DNA from: Rhizophagus irregularis
Taxonomy: Eukaryota; Glomeromycota; Glomeromycetes; Glomerales; Glomeraceae
DNA length: 64,000 nucleotides
NCBI RefSeq assembly: GCF_026210795.1
Contig: NC_089435.1
Span: 930,001-994,000 of the forward strand
Reading direction: 5' to 3'
In this document: piece after piece, positions 10,211-20,869 of the stretch
Numbering within the stretch: position 1 is the stretch's first letter
How the letters are laid out: each line of letters starts with the position of its first letter
Notes under the pieces: model-generated
Databases searched by the model: none
The model's input: only the letters and a program-made list of their open reading frames with translations
Told to the model about the DNA's origin: nothing
Translations under genes and position numbers: made by a program

Positions 10211-11404
10211 ATGGATTCAATCGACAAAGAAAGTAAATTAAAAGAAATTAGTATGTAATGAATGAGATATATAAATTTATGTTTTTTATTTATGTATTAT
10301 AAGTTTTTTTTTATTTACTTAATAATTTTTCCAAAAGAACAAAATTTAATAAGGTTCGCCTCAAAGACATTTAAAGAGATGAAAGAATTAGAAATTAGAT
10401 CTCTTAATATTTCTAATTCAAACGCTATATTAGAAAATAATGATATTGGGATATTCCAAATTCATTTTGGAGAAAACGATTTTAATGAAATTGATGAAGA
10501 AGAAGTTGATTCAAAAAAACAGTCAATTACAATAAAAAATAAAAAAGTTAATAATTTTTTTATACTTTTAATTCATTAAGATTCTATTCATTTTGACAAT
10601 ATATTAATTATGCATTGTTATGCGCAGAAACCGTTTTTATCATCTCCGGCTATTATAATGGCAAGGAATCTACGAGAATTATTACTAAATATCGATAAAC
10701 TCCCAGATCAACAATCTTTTACGATGAACCCGACAAAATTCACAATAATTGAATCATATGTACAATTTTTGTTGAACAAATTAAAAAGTTCTTCAACAAA
10801 AGAAGCTTTTGTTGAAGAACTTAGATGTAATAATGACAATTTCTTAGAAATCGGTCTACCTCCTAATAATGAAAATTTAAAAGATAATTTTGAGATTACC
10901 TCGGAGGTAAATTTGTTAAAAATGGAGGAATCTTCCTTCGAACGAAGTAAGGAAGAAATAATAAGAGCGCTGGTCGCTCAATTAATATCAATTTATGATA
11001 ATGTTCTTCAGGAATATATCGAAGCAAAGATTAATAGACGAAATGGATTTCGTAATTATTTGAATTTTTTAAAGATTTATAAAAAAATCGAAATATTTTG
11101 TAACATATACAAAATCAGATTGAAAGGTCAAACAATAAAAAATCAAACAAATACCAAAATTGTCGATTATAGCGAACAAAAAATTAAATTAACAACTCTC
11201 ACCATCACTCTCAGAGCAGCAAAAAGAATTGATAGGCTATTAAGTCTTTCCAATAAAAATTTTCTCATTGTTGACATATTTCCTAATTTAGATGTAGCTT
11301 TTTTTAAATCGTCATCAATTAATGTCTCTGCATATGAATGTTGGCTGAAGATCATAGAAACGGGGGAAATAATTTCAGAGGAGCAAGGATACGAAATCTA
11401 TTAA
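10211..11404 (+). CDS. Three-exon protein of unknown function (341 codons), with an open tail after its stop
   Basis: My model: exons 10211-10250, 10338-10546 and 10628-11404, with introns of 87 nt (GTATGT...AAAAG) and 81 nt (GTTAAT...GCGCAG). Phases match (1, then 0), giving an uninterrupted frame starting MDSIDKESKLKEI. The protein is mostly helical, with an acidic patch near residues 60-70 (ENDFNEIDEEEVDSKK) and a basic region near residue 200; no signal peptide, membrane segment or known domain is visible. The second donor is weak. The TAA at 11402-11404 is followed, in the same frame, by 72 further open codons to TAA at 11621-11623 encoding an acidic Tyr/Glu repeat (ESAEYESAEY; EESPRYY twice). 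So the protein may have been longer, or the stop may be read through. I do not recognise the family. Confidence 0.6.
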
Positions 11405-11623
11405 CAAAAAAAGAAGGAGGAGAATTCATTAAGAGAAAATATTCTTAAACAAGTGTATGAATTGGCGGGATATGAATCGGCAGAATATGAATCGGCGGAA
11501 TATTATTACATTGATGAAGAATCACCAAGATACTATCCTGATAACGACAATCCTGATAACGAAGAATCACCAAGATATTATGCCGATAACGAAGAATCTA
11601 TTCTTCCTATGGATGAATCTTAA
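11405..11623 (+). other. In-frame open extension of the 10-kb gene after its TAA
   Basis: 72 codons without a stop in the frame of exon 3. The composition is protein-like: QKKKEENSLRENILKQ, then ESAEYESAEYYY, then two copies of EESPRYY(P/A)DN. No GT donor lies close before the TAA that would splice it out. The stop context is TAT TAA CAA. Confidence 0.55.
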
Positions 11624-11880
11624 CTCTTTCCTCCGCTTCCTTTCTCTCTTCTTCTCTCCCTTCTTCATTATTTTCCTCCTTTCCTCCTTCCCTTCTTCTC
11701 TCTTCTTCGCTCGTATCCTCCCTCTCTTCTTTTTCTCCTTTTTCACTCTTTTCTTCCCTTCTTTCCTTCTTCTCTCCTTCTTCGTTCTTTTCCTCCCTTC
11801 CCTTTCCTTCCTCCTTCCTTTTCCTCTTTCATTTCCCTTCCTTTCCCTTCCTCCTTCCTTTTCCTCTTTAATTTTACCAG
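11624..11880. repeat. Polypyrimidine tract (CTTCCTTTCTCTT type)
   Basis: About 250 bp that is almost purely C and T on this strand. The complementary open frame is a Lys/Arg/Glu low-complexity run that I regard as a by-product of composition. Long mirror-like polypurine/polypyrimidine DNA can adopt triplex structure; no function is shown here. Confidence 0.7.
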
Positions 11881-12572
11881 TAGAATCCATTATTTTTTTG
11901 ATTTTTTGTTCCTCGGCACTTGGTACTGATTTCGTCCGTTTCTTTGGCTCTCTTTTGACGCTTTCTTTCACGTTCATGTTTAAGTCATTGTTTGGGTGTT
12001 TTCTTCTTTTGTTATTTCATTTCTCGGGTTAGTACTTTGATATCCATTTTATTATAATTTTTAAATGTAAAAGTTTATGCGAAGCGCATGGGAATTTTAT
12101 ATCTGATTTTTTTATCTTAATTTTTATAGTCGTCATCTTTACTTTAAAGTACAAAATTAGAAATACAATCGCCACTGGTTACAAACCTGGATATACCGAA
12201 AACTCGTTATATCGAACCAAATAGTGCAGAACTATTTATCCAAAACTCGTGTTTGTTTGATCAAATATATTATATACTGAATGATCACGTGAATTAAAAT
12301 TGGATAATCTTTTTCTTTATCGGAATACAAAATTTAAAAAAAAACCCGATATTAACACAATATATCAACAAATTATGAAAAATGTCAACTACAAAAACCT
12401 TCCCGTTCATTATTTTTGGAATAAGAAGGCGTGAATGCAAGTTAGTATTTTAATGAAATTCTTCTTGAACTTAATCTCTTGAACTTAATGCATGAAATTC
12501 TTCTAATATATATTTATTTCTTTTATTTCTTAGTTTTGATGGAAAAATTGATGACCTTGATATGTTAATTTC
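11881..12572. other. Intergenic, no gene recognised
   Basis: Contains a small perfect hairpin ATGCGAAGCGCAT near 12077. Otherwise A/T-rich sequence without an exon I can support. Confidence 0.35.
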
Positions 12573-12789
12573 TAGCTGATATTAACGCGTATGGATATGT
12601 TCATATTGAGGATGAAATGCTAGAGGGTGGACTTACTGATGAAGAAATTGTTGATAGGGTATGAATACAAAAATGAAATAACTTATTTATACCAGAAAAA
12701 GTTACTTTGGCAGTAGTTAAAAGATTTATAAACGAATCTATAAGATTTTTATACGCAGAAGTGGGTAAAGAATTAAATAATATAATATA
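12573..12789 (+). pseudogene. Possible relic of a Tigger/pogo transposase C-terminus
   Basis: After TTTCTAG at 12573 an open frame reads YVHIEDEMLEGGLTDEEIV, then a GTATGA donor, a 37-nt gap ending in ACCAG, and a second block VKRFINESIRFL to a TAA at 12787-12789. The acidic E..L(T/S)D(E/D)EIV motif and the following helix resemble the C-terminal tails I remember from Tc1/mariner-pogo transposases of glomeromycotan fungi. The intron would be unusually short and there is no upstream catalytic part, so this is a fragment at best. Confidence 0.3.
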
Positions 12790-13470
12790 ATAATAAAGAT
12801 AATTCATAATTTACCTTAATTATTTTTAATCATGTGATTTGATTTTATTGGTAGAATTTATATACCGCGTTATATCCAGTAACGACCGCAATCTCAATTT
12901 TATTAATCGAAAAAAATAAGTAGTACCAAGAAAATTCTCAGAAAATTTTCTTGATGATCGCAATTAATTGGATTTAAATTTAAAAATTGTCAATCGTAAT
13001 TTCAATTTCAATTTCAATTTATTTATTAATCAGCCTTTGAAAAATAAGGCCCATCAATTTCTAAAAATAGCTAAACGCGAATTTAATTTTAATGATTATT
13101 CTGTTATATTAACAAAATTGATCAATTTGCGCTTTTTTCTAACAATAATAGTTAGATAATATAAAATAGATAGTCATAACGCTATTATGTAATAATAAAA
13201 GAGTGATTTCTAATTAAACTCAATTCCAATTGTTTGTTTGTAAATTCTAATCGTTTGATTGTGACGTAAATCATGATCATCTTCCGATTTCTGAAACTAT
13301 TTTTCACAAATATATACTGTATTGATATTGATGGACTGAAATTTAAAATGCCCCATGATTTTTTAGAAAACAACTTATTAGCATAGCGGCCAATCACAAA
13401 GATAGCACTGAAAATATAAGATCAGCTGATACTAACAACTGTGATCTGTATATGGTGATTAAGACCGATT
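12790..13470. other. Intergenic, AT-rich, one isolated diverged hairpin unit
   Basis: A diverged copy of the satellite hairpin (AAGAAAATTCTCAGAAAATTTTCTT type, split here as arms AAGAAAATTC and GAAAATTTTCTT) lies near 12929. No gene recognised. Confidence 0.4.
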
Positions 13471-13935
13471 AGAATCACGATTGTTAAGAAAAATTCTTGG
13501 GAATTTTTCTTGATACTGCTTATTTTAAAGTTTAAAGACCGATTAGCAAACTGAAATCACGATTTCAAGAAAAATTCTCGCGAATTTTTCTTGATACCGC
13601 TTATTTTTAAAGTTTAAATAAATTGAAATCACGATTTTTTAAGAAAAATTCTCGCGAATTTTTCTTGATGCTGCTTATTTTAAAGTTTAAAGACCGATTA
13701 GCAAACTGAAATCACGATTTCAAGAAAAATTCTCGCGAATTTTTCTTGATACCGCTTATTTTTAAAGTTTAAATAAATTGAAATCACGATTTTTTAAGAA
13801 AAATTCTCGCGAATTTTTCTTGATGCTGCTTATTTTAAAGTTTAAAGACCGATTAGCAAACTGAAATCACGATTTTAAGAAAAATTCTCACGAATTTTTC
13901 TTGATACAGACTGATTAGTAAATTGAAATCACGAT
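13471..13935. repeat. Hairpin satellite array 3, opposite orientation
   Basis: Six hairpins with arms AAGAAAAATTC / GAATTTTTCTT and loops TTGG, TCGC (four times) and TCAC, separated by TTTTAAAGTTTAAAGACCGATTAGCAAACTGAAATCACG, i.e. the reverse complement of arrays 1 and 4. Two subtypes alternate (GCTGCTTATTTTAAAG and ACCGCTTATTTTTAAAG), so the higher-order unit is about 152 bp: the blocks at about 13530-13680 and 13682-13832 are almost identical. Confidence 0.85.
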
Positions 13936-14104
13936 TTTTAAATATGATTGTCTATATTTGACTAACTTTAATAATGATTGATCATTTTGTTAGAATTGTT
14001 AATTTTAGATACATAGTATGATATTATCGATACTTTTGCAATTGTAACGGATTTTGAAATCTATTATAAAATAGTTTTTTTTAGTTAAATAAATCATTTC
14101 GACT

Positions 14105-14400
14105 TTTTAGTAACTTTAGATAGTATAGAGTTATATTTGTGATCGAATTTTCTTTGTTAACGGTACACGTTTCTCTAGAGTCATACCATAGATAGTATGA
14201 TAGAGTCATATTTGTGATCGAATTTTCTTTGTTAACGGTACGCGTTTCTCTAGAATCACGATTGTTCACAATTTAGTTACCCTAGATAGTATAGAGTCAT
14301 ATTTGTGATCGAATTTTCTTTGTTAACGGTACGCGTTTCTCTGAGTCACGATTGTTCATAAATAAATGTGATTGAATTTTCTGTTAATGGTACGTGTTTC
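14105..14400. repeat. Tandem repeat of about 77-87 bp, 3.5 copies
   Basis: The unit TAGATAGTATAGAGTCATA, TTTGTGATCGAATTTTC and TTTGTTAACGGTACGCGTTT occurs at about 14108, 14190 and 14285, with a shortened fourth copy near 14365. The last copy runs into the 5' flank of the gene at 14492. Confidence 0.75.
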
Positions 14401-14491
14401 TCCATCATTCATACATTTTGCATTTATCATTTACGTATTCTTTCTTATTTTTACGTGTTCTCATTCATATTCGTATGTTTACGTCAAAAAA

Positions 14492-16196
14492 ATGAATCAA
14501 CAAGAAGAAATTTCCTTAATCAAAAAACAAAATGAACTTATCTTGAAAAGATTAAAGTATAATAGATTTTTTATAAGAATAAATTTAAATGAATATTATT
14601 ACTAATGAGTTATTTTTTAAAGTTCTTTAGATGATGGTACTTTTGCTGCGTTGTCCACAAATATTCGCAGACCTTCTACGTCATCCACAACCTCCCCCAT
14701 TAACGTGTCATCTTTATCAGCTCGTGAAAATATTCGCAGACCTTCTACATCATCCACAACCTTCCCCGTTGACGTGTCATCTTTATTAGCTCGTGGAAAT
14801 TCTCGCAGACCCTCTACGTCGTCCACAACCTCTCCTGTTGATGTGTCATCTTTATCAGCTCGTGGAAATATTCGCAGACCCTCTACGTCGTCCACAACCT
14901 TCCCCGTTGACGTAAGTTATTAATATAAGTCTAATCATACTTTTTAAAAAAAATTCAATTTTGTAAAAAAACTAAAAAAACTAATAATGTATGATATGTA
15001 TGATTAAAAGACACACAATAAAAGTTTTGTTGCAAAACCAAAAAAAAAATACATATCTAAGTTAGATATGATAAGTACGTTAGATATAACGAATGAAATG
15101 TATACGTTGTGTATGGTACGTATATACATTAAATAATAATTGAATTTTCATACAAACAAGGCTTTTTGTAATAAATTAATAATCAATAAAACTAGTCGTC
15201 AATGAGAATATGTGCAGATTATCATCTTGATTATAATTTGTCATATAAAGACATACACAAAAACATTTTATTTAAAATAATCAAAAAGGTATTTATTTTT
15301 ATTTACTTTAATCAATATGTTTATAGAATAAATATATAATATTTATAGAATAATTTTATAATTATTTTTTTTTAGTTTAAAATAAAAACTAAGGATCTTA
15401 ACATTTCACTTGGATACAATGATTGGTTTGCATACGAGCTATTAAAAAAACACGTTCAGCACGTTCGTAAGTATTTCTTTTTTTATTAATATAATACAAA
15501 TTAAATATGATTTTTTAAAAAATCAAAAAATATAATTTATATTTATATAATCAAAGGCGACCACAAAGCAAAAACAATAAATGGATATTTCACGAAAAGA
15601 ACCTGAAGCAGAGGTGAGGAGAGGCCAGTGGAAAAAAACGTAGAAGAAAGCGGTGGTGATGAAGAAGAGAGAGAAAGTGAAGGTGAAGAAGCAGCAGCAG
15701 AAATTGAAATTCGGGATTACTCCGATTCCGATATAGACGAAGATTTAGAATGTCAACTCTTAAATTTATTTCGTAAAAGATATAAAAAAACAGGCGGAAC
15801 AGATAGTAGTAAGGATGAAGAATTAGAACGCAATCTTATACGTGAAATAAGAAGTAAGTACGAGCGTAAAAAGAGGGAGAGGCAACTATAACAACAAAAA
15901 ATACTACTACAACAACAACAACGAAAACAGCAGCAGGAAGAAAAAGAAAAAGAAGTTGAAGAAAAAGAGAAAGAAATTGAAGAAAAAGAGAAAGAAATAG
16001 AAGAAAAAGAGAAAGAAATAGAAGAAAAAGAGAAAGAAATAGAAGAAAAAGAGAAAGAAATAGAAGAAAAAAAAATGAAACAGCCACAAGTAATAATTTT
16101 TTTGTATATTAATTAATTAATTTAAGTATTAAAAATAACTTATTTTTATCATTTTTTCTTAAGGAGGTGGACGTACCTTACGCAAAAGGACAGTGA
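14492..16196 (+). pseudogene. Six-exon gene with 23-residue repeats and a charged coiled-coil tail, two in-frame stops
   Basis: Model: exons 14492-14556, 14623-14911, 15196-15288, 15376-15466, 15557-16089 and 16164-16196. Phases agree at every junction (2, 0, 0, 1, 0). Exon 2 has four copies of a 69-bp unit encoding RRPSTSSTT(S/F)PVDVSSL(S/L)ARG. Exons 3-4 encode a compact non-repetitive part (GYNDWFAYELLKKHVQ). Exon 5 is very acidic, then Gln-rich, then at least five EEKEKEI heptads that look like a coiled coil. Two stops interrupt exon 5: TGA at 15604-15606 and TAA at 15889-15891, both flanked by clearly coding-like sequence in the same frame. The last exon is uncertain, because a different frame there (GGRTLRKRTVTANK) looks more protein-like. 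Function unknown. Confidence 0.5.
15958..16072 (+). repeat. 21-bp coding minisatellite (EEKEKEI heptads)
   Basis: GAAGAAAAAGAGAAAGAAAT is repeated five times at 21 bp, so each unit is exactly one heptad of a predicted coiled coil. It stays in the frame of the 14492 gene although that frame lies after a stop. Confidence 0.75.
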
Positions 16197-16435
16197 CGGC
16201 CAATAAGGCCAATAAAAAAGCGAGGGCCAATAAAAAAAGATAATGAAAAAAATAAAAGGTAAATAATATTACGCAAAAGGACAGTGACGGCCAATAAAAA
16301 AGATAATGAAAAAATAAAAAATAAAAAGTAAATAGTTAAATATGTTTGTAATAAACAACTCATTTTTATAAAAAAAATTATTAATGAACTGAAATAAATA
16401 ATAACAGTAATTTTTATATTTAATTGGCTTTTGAA

Positions 16436-17065
16436 CCTTAAGAAAATTTGCGAGAATTTTTCTTATCGGGATTTCAATTTACTTAAACTTTAAAATGAGA
16501 AGTATCAAGAAAAATTCGTGAGAATTTTTCTTGAAATTGGGATTTTAGTTCGCGAATTTTTCTTGATACTGCTCATTTTAGTTTACTAACCGGTCTTTAA
16601 ACTTTAAAAATAAGCGGTATCAAGAAAAATTTGTGAGAATTTTTCTTGAAATCGTGATTTCAGTTTGCTAATCGGTCTTTAAACTTTAAAATAAGCAGTA
16701 TCAAGAAAAATTCGCGAGAATTTTTCTTAAAAAATCGTGATTTCAATTTATTTAAACTTTAAAAATAAGCGGTATCAAGAAAAATTCGCAAGAATTTTTC
16801 TTGAAATCGTGATTTCAGTTTACTAATCGGTCTTTAAACTTTAAAATAAGCAGCATCAAGAAAAATTCGCGAGAATTTTTCTTAAAAAATCGTAATTTCA
16901 ATTTATTTAAAATTTAAAAATAAGCAGTATCAAGAAAAATTCGCAAGAATTTTTCTTGAAATCGTGATTTTAATTTATTTATTAGTCAGTCTTTTAAACT
17001 TTAAAATAAGCAATATCAAGAAAAATTCGCGAGAATTTTTCTTGAAATCGTGATTTCAATTTATT
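16436..17065. repeat. Hairpin satellite array 4
   Basis: Eight hairpins in the orientation of array 1, with loops GCGA, GTGA, GTGA, GCGA, GCAA, GCGA, GCAA and GCGA in order. Unit spacing is about 70-85 bp and the spacers alternate between AATTTATTTAAACTT and CAGTTTGCTAATCGGTC, as in array 1. Confidence 0.85.
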
Positions 17066-17755
17066 GGTTGGTATCTCTAATAGTCTCCGGATTCTTGTTT
17101 TTTCGTTATTAATTTCTTTTTTTTATATGTGGAGCTCGACTATTTTCAGATTTTAACAATCGAACTATCAATCTAATTGCTCGCGACTTGACTGTTTGGC
17201 ATTATAACGAACAAATTTTATTATTTTGAATAAAATTAAATCTATACCATAATAGATTAATAGATGTTGTAATTCAATTTCGAATATATTATTATATCTT
17301 ACAAAAATTCATATCTACAATATCGGCATAAACCCGGATATATATATATCATGTGATTTAATCGCTTTCATTCATAGATTATGATTGGATAATTATCACA
17401 TGGATGCCGATCATTTGTTTGTTTTTGCATGCACGCGAATGATATAAATTGGGAAAAATACAAACTGTTTCTCTTTTACTCTTTATTCTTTATTTTGCTT
17501 TTTACTTGAAGTATTATCTCAAATATTGCACTTATTTATTTATTTCATTTTTTTATAGAAGAAAATTTTAAACGATACCAAATAAAAGGTTGCCTAATAG
17601 ATATAGAAAGAAATACATTTCACAAAAAGAAAATATTTAACGTTTATGAAGTAATATTTTTTTAAACTTAAATATAATTAATTGTATTATTCTTTATTAC
17701 TAATTTTTTATCTTGTCTTTTTGAACTTTTCTAAAATAGATTTATTTATAATTTA
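17066..17755. other. Intergenic, no gene recognised
   Basis: A/T-rich. I see no exon, element end or array. A pyrimidine-rich stretch at 17465-17515 leads into a short open piece without supporting features. Confidence 0.35.
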
Positions 17756-17759
17756 ATAA

Positions 17760-18425
17760 AATAGGTACAGTTACTTTTATTTTCGGTCTTTATTGCTATT
17801 AATTGTATCGCTACTAATTGTATCTTTTTTTTTATCATTACTAATTGTATCTTTCTTTCATCGCTACTAATTGTATCTTTCTTTCATCGCTACTAATTGT
17901 ATCTTTCTTTTATCGCTACTAATTTTTTATCATTACTAATTTTCTTCTTTTTATCACTATTAATTTTTCTTCTTTTTATCACTACTAATTATATCTTTCT
18001 TTCATTGCTACTAATTTTTCTTCTTTTTTACCACTACTAATTGTATCTTTCTTCTATTGTTACTAATTATATCTTTTTTTTATCACTACTAATTTTTCTT
18101 CTATCGCTACTAATTGTATCTTCTTTTTATCACTAATAATTTTTCTTCTTTTTATTACTACTAAATGTATCTTTCTTCTATTGTTACTAATTATATCTTT
18201 TTTTTATCACTACTAATTTTTCTTCTATCGCTATTAATTGTATCTTCTTTTTATCACTAATAATTTTTCTTCCTTTTATTACTACTAATTGTATCTTTCT
18301 TTCATCGTTATTAATTGTATCTTTTTTTTTTATTACTGCTAATTTTTCTTCTTTTTATCACTACTAATTGTATCTCTTTTTATCACTTCTTCTTTTATAA
18401 CTACTAATTCTTTCTTTTTTTTATT
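17760..18425. repeat. Pyrimidine-rich degenerate repeat built on CTACTAATTGTATCTTTCTTT
   Basis: About 24 degenerate copies of a 20-30 bp unit containing (C/T)TACTAAT followed by a C/T tract such as TATCTTTCTTTTATCGC. TACTAAT plus a pyrimidine tract resembles an intron 3' end (branch point and polypyrimidine tract), but AG acceptors are absent between units. Confidence 0.75.
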
Positions 18426-18624
18426 TTCTCTATATTTAATTATAATAATTTTATTACTATAATAGAAGTATTCTTTTATTAGATTTTAATTACACAAATT
18501 ATTAATTGCATATCAATTTAAATAATAAATTATCTGTTATATTTATTTATACATTATATTATTAATAAAATAAAAACATTCTATGTAAATACGTGTACTA
18601 ATGGTATATTTTTAATATGTAAAC

Positions 18625-19130
18625 ATACGGATTGCTGGGATATCATGCTGTTCGCAAATTAATCAAAGTAGGAAATGTACGGTTCACACTGGGATATCGT
18701 GCTGTTCGCAAATTAATCAAAGTAGGAAACGTACGGTTCATACTGGGATATCGTGCTGTTCGCAAATTAATCAAAGTGGGAAACGTACGGTGCACACCGG
18801 GATATCGTGCTGTTCACAAATTAATCAAAGTGGGAAACGTACGGTGCACACTGGGATATTGTGCTGTTCGCAAATTAATCAAAGTGGGAAACGTACGGTG
18901 CACACCGGGATATCATGCTGTTCGCAAATTAATCAACAGTGGGAAATGTACGGTTCACACCGGGATATCGTGCTGTTCGCAAATTAATCAACAGTGGGAA
19001 ACGTACGGTTTACACTGGGATATCGTGCTGTTCGCAAATTAATCAACAGTGGGAAACGTACGGTTCACACTGGGATATCGTGCTGTTTGCAAATTAATCA
19101 ACAGTGGGGAACGTACGGTTCACACTGCCA
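18625..19130. repeat. 54/55-bp minisatellite, nine copies
   Basis: The unit GGGATATCGTGCTGTTCGCA, AATTAATCAAAGTAGGAAAC, GTACGGTTCACACT is repeated. The first five intervals are 54 bp and therefore keep one frame open (repeat peptide GYRAVRKLIKVGNVR). From about 18930 each unit has an extra base (ATCAACAGTGGG), making it 55 bp and rotating the frame. No start codon context or splice sites; I take it as non-coding. Confidence 0.85.
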
Positions 19131-19323
19131 TATCATTCTTTATGTCAGTATAATTTTCACGTTAAACATATGTGCATTAATACAATATGTATGATACGGT
19201 GTGCAGAATACCGAATATATACCGTATGTGTAATACGATAATAATACATTATTCATACTGTAAAGATACTGATCGCAAAATACGGTTATACCGTATGATA
19301 ACAGTATGTATATTTTTTTATAG

Positions 19324-19455
19324 GGTAGAAAAGGGGGAAATTCAAAAATTTTAAGATTTTTGGTTATTAAGCTAATTTTGTTCCCATGACCATGATTGGC
19401 AAAGTAAACTGATAAAAAAAATTTTGACCAAAATTTGGATTTTCTCCTTTTCTAC
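19324..19455. mobile_element. Short MITE-like element, GTAGAAAAGG ends
   Basis: GTAGAAAAGGGGGAAATTC at 19324 and GGATTTTCTCCTTTTCTAC ending near 19456 are imperfect inverted repeats enclosing about 95 bp. The internal complement of TTTTGGTCAAAATTTTTTT plus TTTACTTTGCCAATCATGG also occurs in diverged form at 48610-48720, upstream of the second Sel1-kinase gene. I see no clear target duplication. Confidence 0.5.
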
Positions 19456-19701
19456 TGACCACCTCCCATATTATGAATCAGGTCATGGGTAGTATTAAGT
19501 AGATGGATGATGATGTTTTTAAACAATCTAAGAAGTCAATGTCATCAGAAGGAAAAAAGGTCAGAAGGATATTATGTTATCCAATAAAATAGTAACATTT
19601 TGTGCTTTGCAATGCATGCTATCATGCTATCATTGGCTTGTTATACGTTTCTTCACAAAATCTTAAATGGGAATTGATGTTTTTCCTTTTTTATTGCATA
19701 G

Positions 19702-19911
19702 TGGACATTAAGGCTTGTTAGTCAAGAATTCACTGAAAATGTGAGCTTTCGTGATGTTTTTACATCATTTCCTGATGTCCCGTCAATGTTATCCCATAGT
19801 GAAGTCATTAATACTACAGTACATTTTAGGTTAATATTAATAGGAGATAAACCACATCCTTGTTTAGTTAAGTTATCCTCTTTAATAAAAGTTAACGTGA
19901 TTCATTTTTGA
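19702..19911 (+). other. Unassigned 69-codon open segment, possible exon
   Basis: After TTGCATAG a frame stays open to TGA at 19909-19911 and reads WTLRLVSQEFTENVSFRDVF, then TSFPDVPSMLSHSEVINTT. The composition is more protein-like than the surrounding DNA and a TAG acceptor precedes it. I cannot connect it to another exon and do not recognise it. Confidence 0.25.
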
Positions 19912-20039
19912 TTGACTGAACACCATAGTTGATCTTTAGTCATTTGCGCTTGGAAGTTCATTACTAATATTGCTATAAGTAGAAATGCTGTAAAATAGTC
20001 ACGTATCTCATCAGGAAATTTTATAGCGCGAAAAATTGC

Positions 20040-20635
20040 GTAAGTTTACGATTTTGTAAGTTTACGAAAGTTTATGGCATAATATTTCGAAAAATTTCAA
20101 AATATTACGTAAGTTTACAATTTCGTAAGATTTATGTGATATTACGGTTGAAATATTACGTAAATTTTCAATATCGTAAGATTTACGCAATATTACGGTC
20201 AAAATATTCTGCAAATTTACGAAACTGTAAACCTGCGTAATATTACGGTTAAAATATTTCGAAAATTTATGAAACTGTAAACCTGCGTAATATTACGGTT
20301 GAAATATTTCGAAAATTTATGAAACTGTAAACCTGCGTAATATTACGGTTGAAATATTTCGAAAATTTACGAAACTGTAAACCTGCGTAATATTACGGTT
20401 AAAATATTTCGAAAATTTACGAAACTGTAAACCTGCGTAATATTACAGTTGAAATATTTCGAAAATTTACGAAACTGTAAACCTGCGTAATATTACAGTT
20501 GAAATATTTCGAAAATTTACGAAACTGTAAACCTGCGTAATATTACAGTTAAAATATTTCAAAAATTTACGAAACTGTAAACCTGCGTAATATTACGGTT
20601 GAAATATTTCGAAAATTTACGAGATTGTAAACTGC
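20040..20635. repeat. 50-bp minisatellite CGTAATATTACGGTT...ACTGTAAACCTG
   Basis: About eight regular copies at exactly 50 bp between 20190 and 20620, with degenerate copies before. Each unit has CGTAATATTACG (a 12-bp perfect palindrome), then GTTGAAATATTTCGAAAA, then TTTACGAAACTGTAAACCTG. AAATATTTCGAAA and TTACG words of the same kind fill 23155-23625. Confidence 0.85.
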
Positions 20636-20869
20636 ATATGATACAAGGAGCATGTGATACTATTGAATAATCAAAAATAATATAAACACCTTTTCTTTTA
20701 TATAAACACCTTTTTTTTTAAGTTTGGGAAAGCAAATTTATTTTTATTTACGAATTTTTTATTATTTACAATTTTTATGTTAAAAATTAAAGTAAATTCT
20801 AATTTTTATTATAACTTAATAAAAAAAATACACATTTGATACTTGTTCGCTACTATTTTATAAAATAGT

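Noticed and set aside
11567-11977. 136-codon Lys/Arg/Glu-rich minus-strand frame
   Set aside because: Lies on the complement of a polypyrimidine tract, overlaps the end of the 10-kb gene, and has no motif or splice support. Its N-terminal 40 residues are less repetitive, so it is not fully excluded.
15836-16089. Two Phe/Leu-rich minus-strand frames resembling membrane segments
   Set aside because: They are complements of the 21-bp EEKEKEI coding repeat.
4491-17065. CRISPR-like arrays
   Set aside because: Regular hairpins with spacers suggested this briefly, but the spacers are themselves repeated, no cas genes exist and the DNA is eukaryotic.
18632-19194. Overlapping frames with 18-residue repeats (GYRAVRKLIKVGNVR)
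   Set aside because: The array is open in several frames because the unit lacks stops, and the frame shifts where the period becomes 55 bp. No start context or introns.
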